This document shows, in pieces, positions 1-6,619 of a DNA stretch of 20,585 nt. How positions within the stretch are numbered: the first letter of the stretch is position 1; the number at the start of each line of letters is the position of its first letter. The DNA comes from JBAYVY01 sp041674345 (GTDB lineage: Bacteria > Planctomycetota > Phycisphaerae > Phycisphaerales > Zrk34). Location of the stretch: positions 1-20,585 of the forward strand of contig JBAYVY010000017.1 of NCBI GenBank assembly GCA_041674345.1, in the 5' to 3' direction. The notes below the pieces were generated by a model, which saw only the letters and a list, made by a program, of their open reading frames with translations, did not search any database and was not told where the DNA came from. The translations under genes and the position numbers were made by a program.

Positions 1-563
1 CCGTAAAGGAGGGTGAAGCCATAGAGGAAGATGGCGGCGGCGAAGGCGCCGAGGAAGAAGTATTTGACGCCGGCTTCGGGGGCCTGGATGCGGTCGCGCG
101 CGGTGGCGACCATGACGTAGGTGGGAAGGGAAGTCAGTTCGAGGGCGAGGAAGAGCCAGATGAGGTCATCAGCGGTGACGGTGAGCATGGCCCCGGCGAG
201 GGACAGGAGGAAGAAGCCGAAGAACTCGCCGCGTGCGACGATGGACGGATCGAAGATACCGGGCTGTTCGATGTCGGCATGGGATTCATCGGGGACTTCG
301 GCGGCGGCGAGCAGGAGCAGGAAGCCGACGGCGAGGATGGCGAGTTTGAGATACACCGCGACCCCCGGAATTGCTGGAAGGCCCAAGCGGTCATGGTAAA
401 TGACGATCAATGCGGCGGAGAGCAGTGATGCGGCTGAGAGGAAAAACGTGCCGCGTCGGACGGCGCGGTTGCGGGACAGGCCGAGGATCATCACGACGAA
501 CGCCGTGCCGATCACCACGATTTCGGGGACGAGGATTTGGATTTTGTCGAACATGGGATTCAT
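1..563 (-). CDS. nuoN: NADH-quinone oxidoreductase subunit N, 5' part
   Basis: NuoN is one of three antiporter-like proton-pumping membrane subunits of complex I. About 187 N-terminal residues are in the window; the rest runs off the left edge. The visible part has a hydrophobic N-terminus (KIQILVPEIVVIGTAFVVM), further membrane segments, and the family signature around TADDLIWLFLALELTSLPTY followed by EAGVKYFFLGAFAAAIFLYG. The ELTSLPTY stretch carries the conserved membrane glutamate. The start is taken at the ATG at 561-563, because it overlaps the nuoM stop in an ATGA, which suggests translational coupling; an ATG three codons later is the alternative. It is the last gene of the nuoJKLMN block. 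One CCCCCGGAA word lies in frame at 362-370. Identification is firm from family motifs and gene order. Confidence 0.95.
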   Translation of the reverse strand, partial: MNPMFDKIQILVPEIVVIGTAFVVMILGLSRNRAVRRGTFFLSAASLLSAALIVIYHDRLGLPAIPGVAVYLKLAILAVGFLLLLAAAEVPDESHADIEQPGIFDPSIVARGEFFGFFLLSLAGAMLTVTADDLIWLFLALELTSLPTYVMVATARDRIQAPEAGVKYFFLGAFAAAIFLYGFTLLY

Positions 564-2245
564 CGGGCGACCTCCGTCGCGGTGGCGGGGGATTCACCAC
601 GGAGAACACTGAGTTCACGGAGAGGGGAAAAACAAGTCGAGTGGCCCATACTCAATTCTTCTCCGTGTTCTCCGTGATCTCCGTGGTGAATCTTTAAATC
701 TGAAGAACGATCAGCGAGTACCAGCGTTGTGCCGGCGGTGATGTTGTGGATCGCCGGTTCGAGGGATTGGAGCACCGGCGTGGGATAGACGCCCAGCACG
801 ATACAGGCGACGGCCAGGGGAGTGAGTACGGCGATTTCGCGGGTGGTCAGGTCGCTGACCTTGCCGGCGTAGTGTTCGGGTTCTTTGACGGGGCCCATGA
901 CGACCCGACCGAGCATGTAGAGGATGTAGATCGCGCCGAGGATCAGGCCGACGGCGGCGACGGCGGTGTATTGCCAGCCGAGGGTGGCGCTGGTGAACGC
1001 GCCGAGGAGGGTGAGGAACTCTCCGACGAATCCGTTGAGGCCGGGCAGGCCGACGCTGGCGAGGCAGAAGAAGACCATGAAGGTGGACCAGACGGGCAGG
1101 CGTTTGCCGAGACCGCCGAGTTCGTTCATATCGCGGGTGTGGTAGCGTTCGTAGATCATGCCGATGCAGAGGAAGAGCGCGCCGGTGGACAGGCCGTGGT
1201 TAATCATGTAGAGGACCGAGCCGCCGATGCCGATGGTGTTCAGCGCGAACATGCCCAGGACGCAGAAGCCCAGGTGGGAGACGGAGGAATAGGCGACGAG
1301 TTTTTTGACATCGTCCTGGACCCAGCAGATGAGGGCGGTGTAGAGGATGCCGATGATGGCGAACACGGCGATGACGGGGGCGTAAGTCACCGCGGCCCCC
1401 GGAACCATGGGGATGACGAACCGCAGTAATCCGTAAGTTCCGAGTTTGAGCAGCACGCCGGCGAGGATGACCGAACCGGCGGTCGGGGCTTCGGTGTGCG
1501 CCAGGGGCAACCAGGTATGCACGGGGAACAGCGGGACTTTCACGGCGAAACCGGCCATGAGCGCGCCCAGTACCCATGCCTGTTGGACGCGGGAGAGTTG
1601 GGTCGAGGCGAAGGTGGTGAGCGTGGGAATGTCGAAGGACCACGTGTCTGTGACGGTGGCCTGTTTCCAGGCGATCCACATCACGCCGGCGAAGGTGAGG
1701 AGCGAGCCGGTGAGCGTGAAGATGAAGAACTTTTTGCTGGCCCACTGGCGGTTGCCTGAGCCGAAGATGCCGATGAGGAAATAGAGGGGGACGAGTGTGA
1801 GTTCAAAGCAGCAATAGAAGAGGATGAGGTCTTGGGCGAGGAACACGCCGGTCATCGCGGCCTGGAGGACGAGCAGCCAGAGATAAAACTCTTTGGCGCG
1901 GTTGGTGACGGCGGAGAATGAGCCGAGGACGGTGACGGGCATGAGGAAGGTGGTCAGCATGACCAGCCAGAGTGAGATGGAATCGACGCCGAAGCGGAAG
2001 TTGACGCCGAAGTCGGTGAACCAGGGGGCGTTGTAGAAGAATTGCGGGGTTCCGGGGGCGGAGCCGGACCAGTCGAAGCGGAGACACAGGCAGACGCTCG
2101 CGGCGAAGACGACGAGGGTGGAGAGCAATGCGAAGCCCTTGACGACGGCGTTTTTGCCTTTGGGCAGCAGCGCCACGCCGAACCCGCAAAGCAGCGGAAT
2201 CAGGACGAGCAAGGGAAGGAGGATGGAATGTTGAGTTGAAGGCAT
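560..2245 (-). CDS. nuoM: NADH-quinone oxidoreductase subunit M
   Basis: Proton-pumping membrane subunit of complex I, 561 residues. The membrane glutamate is about residue 148 (CCFELTLVPLYFLIG) and the membrane lysine about 236 (GFAVKVPLFPVHTWLPLAH). The TEAPTAGSVILAG signature follows near 251, then many further hydrophobic helices. The start is the ATG at 2243-2245, which gives a normal NuoM N-terminus; no strong Shine-Dalgarno is visible. The protein is longer than usual at its C-terminus: the last 44 or so residues (from KIHHGDHGEHGEE) are encoded by an inverted repeat at 591-692 and look like repeat-derived sequence rather than conserved NuoM. The stop overlaps the nuoN start (ATGA). 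Words of the CCCCCGGAA type lie in frame at 1396 and 2050. Confidence 0.96.
   Translation of the reverse strand: MPSTQHSILLPLLVLIPLLCGFGVALLPKGKNAVVKGFALLSTLVVFAASVCLCLRFDWSGSAPGTPQFFYNAPWFTDFGVNFRFGVDSISLWLVMLTTFLMPVTVLGSFSAVTNRAKEFYLWLLVLQAAMTGVFLAQDLILFYCCFELTLVPLYFLIGIFGSGNRQWASKKFFIFTLTGSLLTFAGVMWIAWKQATVTDTWSFDIPTLTTFASTQLSRVQQAWVLGALMAGFAVKVPLFPVHTWLPLAHTEAPTAGSVILAGVLLKLGTYGLLRFVIPMVPGAAVTYAPVIAVFAIIGILYTALICWVQDDVKKLVAYSSVSHLGFCVLGMFALNTIGIGGSVLYMINHGLSTGALFLCIGMIYERYHTRDMNELGGLGKRLPVWSTFMVFFCLASVGLPGLNGFVGEFLTLLGAFTSATLGWQYTAVAAVGLILGAIYILYMLGRVVMGPVKEPEHYAGKVSDLTTREIAVLTPLAVACIVLGVYPTPVLQSLEPAIHNITAGTTLVLADRSSDLKIHHGDHGEHGEELSMGHSTCFSPLRELSVLRGESPATATEVAR
591..692. repeat. Inverted heptamer/octamer-word array (CACGGAGA family) inside nuoM
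   Basis: The left arm starts GATTCACCACGGAGAACACT at 591. The right arm at 661-692 is its near-perfect reverse complement (32 nt compared, 4 mismatches). The spacer, about 38 nt, is unique. Both arms are iterations of a CACGGAGA-like word. The element lies wholly within the nuoM reading frame near its 3' end, so it is translated and forms the odd C-terminal tail. I believe similar CACGGAGA iterations occur in other planctomycete and environmental genomes, but that is recollection, not a search. Confidence 0.85.
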
Positions 2246-2281
2246 GGGGGTCGAATCCGTAATAACCGCGTCGATGCGGTG

Positions 2282-2380
2282 GATTTGTGATTTTGGATTT
2301 GTGATTTAAGACCACAAATCGGCCATCACGTGAAACGGCTGGTTTTCAAATCACAAATCACAAATCCAAAATCACAAATC
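2282..2380. repeat. Perfect 26-bp inverted repeat of GATTTGTG-type words between nuoL and nuoM
   Basis: The left arm 2282-2307 (GATTTGTGATTTTGGATTTG...) is exactly complementary to 2355-2380, with a 47-nt spacer. The arms are made of alternating GATTTGTG and GATTTTG words. The element fills most of the 138-bp nuoL-nuoM gap and ends 3 nt before the nuoL stop codon. It could form a long stem in the polycistronic mRNA and affect the relative levels of downstream nuoM/nuoN, but no T-run makes it an intrinsic terminator. Confidence 0.9.
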
Positions 2381-2383
2381 TCT

Positions 2384-4438
2384 TCATGCCATCGCATACA
2401 CCACGACGGCGAGGATCAGCAGCAGGCCGAACGCCATCGCGGCGGCGAAGCCCTGGAGCTTGCCGCGCTGGGTGGGGGCCTGCGCCTCGGCGGCGATCTT
2501 CGGGGTGTGTTGCAACAACCCGTCGTACACGATGCCGTCGAGGAATAGTTTGTCGATGACCAGATAGCACACCCAGCCCAGACCGCGCAGCGGCTTGACG
2601 ATGAGCAGGTCGTACAGTTCGTCGATGTAATACTTATGATTGAGCAGCGTGACGACCGGGGCGAACGCGGCGGCGATCTTCGCGGTGGCGTTGCGGTTGA
2701 TCCAGTGGAAATAACCGGCCAGCAGAATCATCACGATCGCGCCGTAACCGGCGATGGTCGCGGCGGTGTGATGGGCGTGTTCGAGGGCGGTTTGGGTACT
2801 CCCGGAAGCTTCGCTCACGCCGGGGTCACTGAAGTGACCCCGCCCGATGGCCGCGGTGGAATGCGAGATCATTTCTTCCATCCAGCCGGTGTGCGGGCCG
2901 ACGTACCAGCCGAGCAGCAACGCGCCGATGGCGAGGACGATCAGGGGGCCGTTCATGAGCAGGGGCATTTCGTGGGGGCCGTGGTGGTGGTCGTCGGGGG
3001 CGTGCGCCATTTCGTAGCCGTGATGTTCGTGGCCCATGACGTACTCGGTCGGCCCCATGAAGACGCGGAACCAGAGGCGAAACGTGTAGAACGCGGTGAG
3101 CAGGGCCGTGCCGATGCCCAACCAGCCCAGCCAGGGCGTGGTCACCAGCGCGTGGGCGAGAATCGTATCCTTCGAGTAGTTGCCGCTGGTGAACGGCACA
3201 CCGGCCAGCGCGAGGCAGCCGCAGAGCATGAGGATCGCTGTGACGGGCATCTTTTTGAACAGCCCCGACATTTTGCGAAGGTCCAGTTGACCGGCCAGCG
3301 CGTGCATGACCGAACCGGCGGTGAGGAACAACAGGGCTTTGAAGAACGCATGGGTGAACAGATGGAAGATCGCGCCGGTGGTGCCGAGTACGCCCACGCC
3401 GAGGAACATGTAGCCCAGTTGCGAGACGGTGGAATAGGCCCAGATGCGCTTGATGTCGTACTGGCACAGGGCGATGGTCGCGGCAAAGATCGCGGTGATG
3501 CCGCCGACGATGGCGACGGTGGGCAGGGCGTGCGGCGAGAGTTGGAAGATCGGCAGCAGCCGGGCGATCATGTAAACGCCGGCGGTCACCATCGTCGCGG
3601 CATGAATGAGGGCGGAGACGGGCGTCGGACCTTCCATCGCATCGGGCAACCAGACGTGCAGCGGAAGCTGCGCCGATTTACCGAACGCGCCGAGCATGAG
3701 GAGGAAGGGGATCCAGAGGATGGCGTTATGTTTCCATGTCCCGGCAAAACCGGCGATCAGTTCGTGATTGTTGGCCGCGCCGTTGGGGAGAATGAGATCG
3801 GAGTACGCGACCTGTCCGAAGACAAGGAACGTGAGCATGATGCCCAGGGCGAAGCCGAAGTCGCCGACGCGGTTGACGATGAACGCTTTTTTCGCCGCGG
3901 CGACGGCGGAGGGCTTGCGATAGTAGAACCCGATCAGCAGATACGACGCCAGGCCCACGCCTTCCCATCCGAGATAGAGCAGGACGAGGTTGTCAGCCAG
4001 GACCAGCAGGGTCATGGCGAGGATGAAGATGCAGAAGTAGGCGAAGAAGCGGAAATAGCCCGGATCGCCGGCCATGTAGCCGGATGCGTAGATGAAGATC
4101 AGCGTGCCCACGCCGGTGACAACCATGAGCATGACGATGGTCAGCGGATCAATGAAGAAGCTGATATTGGTGGAAAACGAACCGGCGTGAATCCACTGGA
4201 AGGCGTGGACGGACACGGGTTGGAACGAGGCGATGTCGCCCATGCCGATCCAGACGCAGATCGACAACACCAGCGAGGTTGCGACGGCGGCGATGGCGAC
4301 GGGGGCGGTGAGGACGCGCAGCTTTTTCGCCGGGAGAATGCCGATGAAGGCACACACCAGCAGCCCCAGCAGCGGTGCGAAGGGAATCCACGCGGCGAGG
4401 CGGATCAGGTCCATGTTGACGGCGGCGAGCGTAGGCAT
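2384..4438 (-). CDS. nuoL: NADH-quinone oxidoreductase subunit L
   Basis: The largest antiporter-like subunit of complex I, 684 residues, with the lateral amphipathic helix expected at the C-terminus. It shows the membrane glutamate near 159 (YLGWEGVGLASYLLIG), the lysine near 254 in GKSAQLPLHVWLPDAMEG, and PTPVSALIHAATMVTAG. A histidine-rich loop lies near 470 (GHEHHGYEMAHAPDDHHHG). The C-terminal HKYYIDELYDLLIVKPL is typical of NuoL. The start is placed at 4436-4438; an in-frame ATG eight codons later (MDLIRLAAW) is an equally good start, since neither has a clear Shine-Dalgarno. Residues around 531-546 are encoded by a palindromic repeat (2800-2842) not expected in the family. Confidence 0.96.
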   Translation of the reverse strand: MPTLAAVNMDLIRLAAWIPFAPLLGLLVCAFIGILPAKKLRVLTAPVAIAAVATSLVLSICVWIGMGDIASFQPVSVHAFQWIHAGSFSTNISFFIDPLTIVMLMVVTGVGTLIFIYASGYMAGDPGYFRFFAYFCIFILAMTLLVLADNLVLLYLGWEGVGLASYLLIGFYYRKPSAVAAAKKAFIVNRVGDFGFALGIMLTFLVFGQVAYSDLILPNGAANNHELIAGFAGTWKHNAILWIPFLLMLGAFGKSAQLPLHVWLPDAMEGPTPVSALIHAATMVTAGVYMIARLLPIFQLSPHALPTVAIVGGITAIFAATIALCQYDIKRIWAYSTVSQLGYMFLGVGVLGTTGAIFHLFTHAFFKALLFLTAGSVMHALAGQLDLRKMSGLFKKMPVTAILMLCGCLALAGVPFTSGNYSKDTILAHALVTTPWLGWLGIGTALLTAFYTFRLWFRVFMGPTEYVMGHEHHGYEMAHAPDDHHHGPHEMPLLMNGPLIVLAIGALLLGWYVGPHTGWMEEMISHSTAAIGRGHFSDPGVSEASGSTQTALEHAHHTAATIAGYGAIVMILLAGYFHWINRNATAKIAAAFAPVVTLLNHKYYIDELYDLLIVKPLRGLGWVCYLVIDKLFLDGIVYDGLLQHTPKIAAEAQAPTQRGKLQGFAAAMAFGLLLILAVVVYAMA
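2800..2842. repeat. In-frame palindromic element inside nuoL
   Basis: A TCCCGGAAG word at 2800-2808 is followed by a perfect inverted repeat: arms 2821-2830 and 2833-2842 (CGGGGTCACT / AGTGACCCCG) with a 2-nt spacer. It is translated as part of GHFSDPGVSEASGSTQT in a loop of NuoL and keeps the frame. The centre (CACTGAAGTG) resembles the centre of the 27-bp repeat at 4866 (GGCACGAAGTGCC), suggesting related elements. Confidence 0.75.
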
Positions 4439-4444
4439 ATTAGT

Positions 4445-4525
4445 AAGTCGGAAGTTGGAAGTCGGAAGGCGGAAGTTCAGAGCGGCGGGGCTTTACTTCC
4501 CACTTCCGCCTTCCCACTTCCGACT
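4445..4525. repeat. Inverted heptamer array (GGAAGTC / CTTCCCA family) between nuoK and nuoL
   Basis: The left part is built from GGAAGTT, GGAAGTC, GGAAGGC words. The right part (CTTTACTTCCCACTTCCGCC, continuing to 4525) is the complementary word set. The arms pair imperfectly because they differ by a heptamer. It fills almost the whole 92-bp nuoK-nuoL gap. The same word family recurs at 5927-6045 and 16887-17021. Confidence 0.85.
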
Positions 4526-4530
4526 TTCCG

Positions 4531-4842
4531 TTACCCTTTCATCGTGGACCACGACTCGGCGTCGAGCGTGGGCCTTCGGCGATACAACAACACCACCAAC
4601 CCCAGCGCCATCGCGGCCTCGGCGGCGGCGATGGTCAATACAAAGATGACGAACACCTGGCCGTCGAGGTTGTCGTGGAACTTGCTGAAAGCCGTGAGCG
4701 TGACCACCACGCCCTGGAACATCATTTCAGTGCAGAGGAACATGACGATCAGGTTTCGCCGGGCGATGAACCCGATCAGCCCCAGCACGAACAGCAACGC
4801 GCCGGTGAGGAGGAAATGGTTGAGTGTTTGCAGGTCCATCAT
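4531..4842 (-). CDS. nuoK: NADH-quinone oxidoreductase subunit K
   Basis: Small (103 residues, the usual length) three-helix membrane subunit of complex I. The conserved membrane glutamates are visible at about 39 (MFLCTEMMFQ) and 75 (TIAAAEAAMALGLVVLLYRR), both required for proton translocation in the family. The sequence aligns with NuoK throughout, including FVLGLIGFIARRNLI near the N-terminus. The start is MMDLQTLN at 4842; the second Met, one codon on, is an alternative. It lies 18 nt downstream of nuoJ on the same strand and is surely co-transcribed. The stop TAA is only a few bases from the heptamer repeat. Confidence 0.96.
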   Translation of the reverse strand: MMDLQTLNHFLLTGALLFVLGLIGFIARRNLIVMFLCTEMMFQGVVVTLTAFSKFHDNLDGQVFVIFVLTIAAAEAAMALGLVVLLYRRRPTLDAESWSTMKG

Positions 4843-4860
4843 GGATTTCGTCTTCGGGAA

Positions 4861-5808
4861 TTACCGTTTAGCGGGTGGCACGAAGTGCCCCTCTTCAATT
4901 TCCGTCAGCACGCGCTTTTTGCCGATCACAATCGCGCCGACCATTGACAACAGCAGAATCACACCCGCCAGTTCGATGCCCAGCGGGTGGCTTTCAAACA
5001 GGGCCAGGCCCACGCGGTCGATGTTGGCGATCTGTCCCGCCAGTTCGGCCCGCAGTTCGTCGTTCAGTTCGATGTCCACAGCGGCGTCTTTATCGCCGAT
5101 GACAGCGACGATTTTGCGGTCGCCGGCCGCCCATAATCGCACGCCTTTCGCCCCCGGAACATCCGCCGGCAACAGATCGTGCGCGACCAGCACCTTCATC
5201 GCTCGCTTGGGCATGTCGTTGACGACCGTCACCACATCGCCCTTGGAGGCATACCGTTGCGTCGGCTGCAATTCGCCGGGCTTGGCCGAGAAAATCACGT
5301 GGCCCAACACCGCCAGCAGCGCGAAACCCAGCACGACGCTGCTGAACGGCTCACGCGCCACACGATCGTAAGCCGGGGCCTTTTCTTCCTCACCCACCGC
5401 CTGCGGCAACGTCGCCAGCATGATGACGAACAGGTACGTCACCAAGATCGCACCGGCATAAATGATGACCAATGCGAACGCCATGAACTCGGCTTCCAGC
5501 ACGATGAACAATCCCGCCACCGCCAGCACGACCAGCACGAAATACAACGCCGCGTAAACCGGACGCGGATGGGTAATCACCCGCACCGCCGCGATCGCGG
5601 CGATGGCGGTGAACACGTAATAAAACACGTCAGGCCCCGGCTGGTCGCCCGCCTGTTTCAATAGAAACATCAGCCCGCCGCCCAGGGCCGCGAGTCCCAG
5701 CAACGCGCCCAGCTTCCTCGGCTTCCGGAAGTTGGAACCCGTCGAGGGCATGACCAGCCAGACCGCCAAAGCGCCCAGCACCGATGCGATGTAAAACACA
5801 TAATCCAT
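4861..5808 (-). CDS. nuoJ: NADH-quinone oxidoreductase subunit J, enlarged
   Basis: Membrane subunit of complex I. The conserved core runs from about residue 60 (DVFYYVFTAIAAIAAVRVITH) through PRPVYAALYFVLVVLAVAG to VIIYAGAILVTYLFVIML, the helix known for its pi-bulge in NuoJ. At 315 residues it is much longer than the usual 165-200. There is an N-terminal extension of about 60 residues with two likely membrane helices, and an insertion of roughly 90-100 mostly hydrophilic residues (about 180-270) before the last helix (GIELAGVILLLSMVGAIVIG). The final nine codons (GHFVPPAKR) come from a 27-bp repeat. The start at 5806-5808 lacks a clear Shine-Dalgarno. It appears to be the first gene of its transcription unit; no nuoA-I lies upstream. 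Confidence 0.93.
   Translation of the reverse strand: MDYVFYIASVLGALAVWLVMPSTGSNFRKPRKLGALLGLAALGGGLMFLLKQAGDQPGPDVFYYVFTAIAAIAAVRVITHPRPVYAALYFVLVVLAVAGLFIVLEAEFMAFALVIIYAGAILVTYLFVIMLATLPQAVGEEEKAPAYDRVAREPFSSVVLGFALLAVLGHVIFSAKPGELQPTQRYASKGDVVTVVNDMPKRAMKVLVAHDLLPADVPGAKGVRLWAAGDRKIVAVIGDKDAAVDIELNDELRAELAGQIANIDRVGLALFESHPLGIELAGVILLLSMVGAIVIGKKRVLTEIEEGHFVPPAKR
4866..4892. repeat. 27-bp palindromic repeat, copy 1 (nuoJ 3' end)
   Basis: The sequence begins GTTTAGCGGGTGGCACGAAG and contains the hairpin GGCAC-GAA-GTGCC. An identical 27-bp copy in the same orientation lies at 18948-18974 outside any gene. Here it forms the last codons of nuoJ just before its TAA. Confidence 0.9.
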
Positions 5809-5885
5809 TTGACGTTGAGCCGTTCCATTCCCACCTGTTCAGCCGCGGTCGCATCCCGCCGGACCTGGCCGGGGTGGAAGCGATA

Positions 5886-5914
5886 ACGATAGATTCACAG
5901 ACGCATTTTTGCAA
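5886..5914 (-). promoter_or_regulatory. Putative nuoJKLMN promoter
   Basis: On the minus strand TTGCAA (5914-5909) and TATCGT (5891-5886) are separated by exactly 17 nt, each matching 4 of 6 sigma-70 consensus positions. Transcription would start near 5879, giving a leader of about 70 nt before nuoJ. It lies just outside the heptamer array that occupies the rest of the divergent nuoJ-ruvC region. Confidence 0.4.
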
Positions 5915-5926
5915 CCCGCAAAGGAA

Positions 5927-6045
5927 AGTGGGAAGTCGGAAGTCGGAAAAATTTTATACACGGCTCTTTACTTCCCACTTCCCACTTGCCACTTCCGCCT
6001 TCCCACTTTCCCCCCACTTCCCACTTCCGCCTTCCCACTTTCCCC
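5927..6045. repeat. Heptamer array (CTTCCCA / GGAAGTC) upstream of ruvC
   Basis: A short left arm of GGAAGTC words (5930-5947) faces a long right arm of CTTCCCA/CTTCCGC words (5970-6045) across the spacer AATTTTATACACGGCTCTTT. The 38 bp at 5950-5987 are identical, in reverse orientation, to 16945-16982. The array ends about 15 nt before the ruvC ATG, so it replaces the normal upstream region of that gene. Confidence 0.9.
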
Positions 6046-6059
6046 ATTACCCTATCCCC

Positions 6060-6551
6060 ATGCGCGTCCTCGGCATTGATCCCGGCCTGCGAATCACCGG
6101 CTATGCCTGCGTCGAACTGCCCCCTTCGGGTATTGAGCCGAAACTCCTCGAAGCCGGCGTCCTCACCTTCAAACCCCAAACACCCACCGAAACCCGTCTC
6201 CTCCAACTCCACACCGACTTAACCGCACTCATCGCCGAGCTTCACCCCACACGCCTGGCCGTCGAAAAACTCTACGCCCATTACGCCCACCCCCGCACCG
6301 CCATCCTCATGGCGCACGCACGCGGCATCATCCTCCTCGCCGGTTCGCAAGCCCAACTCCCCATCACCCACCTGGCCAGCACCGAAGTCAAAAAATCCCT
6401 CACCGGCAACGGCCACGCCTCCAAACAGCAAATCCAACTCGCCGTCGCCTCCCAGTGCCGTCTCGCCGAACCCCCCAACCCCCCCGACGTCGCCGACGCC
6501 ATCGCCATCGCACTCACCTGCGCCCGACGCATCGCATTTGAACGACTGTAG
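6060..6551 (+). CDS. ruvC: Crossover junction endodeoxyribonuclease RuvC
   Basis: Holliday-junction resolvase, 163 residues, the normal length. Four acidic catalytic residues of the RNase H-like fold are visible: D7 (MRVLGIDPGL), E69 (RLAVEKLYAH), D143 and D146 (PPDVADAIAIAL). The SLTGNGHASKQQI segment matches the conserved DNA-contact region. The open frame extends 92 codons upstream, but that part is heptamer repeat, so the ATG at 6060, directly before the conserved MRVLGIDPG, is the start. No Shine-Dalgarno is seen; TACCCT ends 6 nt before the ATG, compatible with a leaderless message. ruvA lies 3 kb downstream on the same strand, separated by an antisense PEP-CTERM gene. Confidence 0.95.
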   Translation: MRVLGIDPGLRITGYACVELPPSGIEPKLLEAGVLTFKPQTPTETRLLQLHTDLTALIAELHPTRLAVEKLYAHYAHPRTAILMAHARGIILLAGSQAQLPITHLASTEVKKSLTGNGHASKQQIQLAVASQCRLAEPPNPPDVADAIAIALTCARRIAFERL

Positions 6552-6556
6552 TTTCG

Positions 6557-6600
6557 GGTTTCGAGTTTCGAGAAATACCTCTTGCTCGAAACTCGAAACC
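6557..6600. repeat. 16-bp perfect inverted repeat (TTTCGAG words) between convergent genes
   Basis: Arms GGTTTCGAGTTTCGAG (6557-6572) and CTCGAAACTCGAAACC (6585-6600) enclose a 12-nt loop. The arms are two copies of a heptamer word. It sits between the stops of ruvC and the convergent PEP-CTERM gene and may act as a hairpin 3' end for both, although neither side has a run of T. Confidence 0.88.
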
Positions 6601-6619
6601 ATCGACGGCACCCAAGCCG

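Noticed and set aside
4445..4525. Heptamer arrays as CRISPR
   Set aside because: Period is 7-8 nt with no spacers between words and no cas genes.
2636..5371. A 911-codon open frame antisense to nuoL/nuoK/nuoJ
   Set aside because: Its sequence is an Arg/Asp/Gly/Gln-rich product typical of the antisense frame of GC-rich hydrophobic genes; the nuo genes on the other strand have unmistakable family motifs.
5784..6059. Upstream extension of ruvC by 92 codons
   Set aside because: The added part is translated repeat DNA; RuvC proteins start at the MRVLGIDPG motif.
6557..6600. Intrinsic terminator between ruvC and the PEP-CTERM gene
   Set aside because: The hairpin is perfect but neither side is followed by a T-run; kept only as a repeat.
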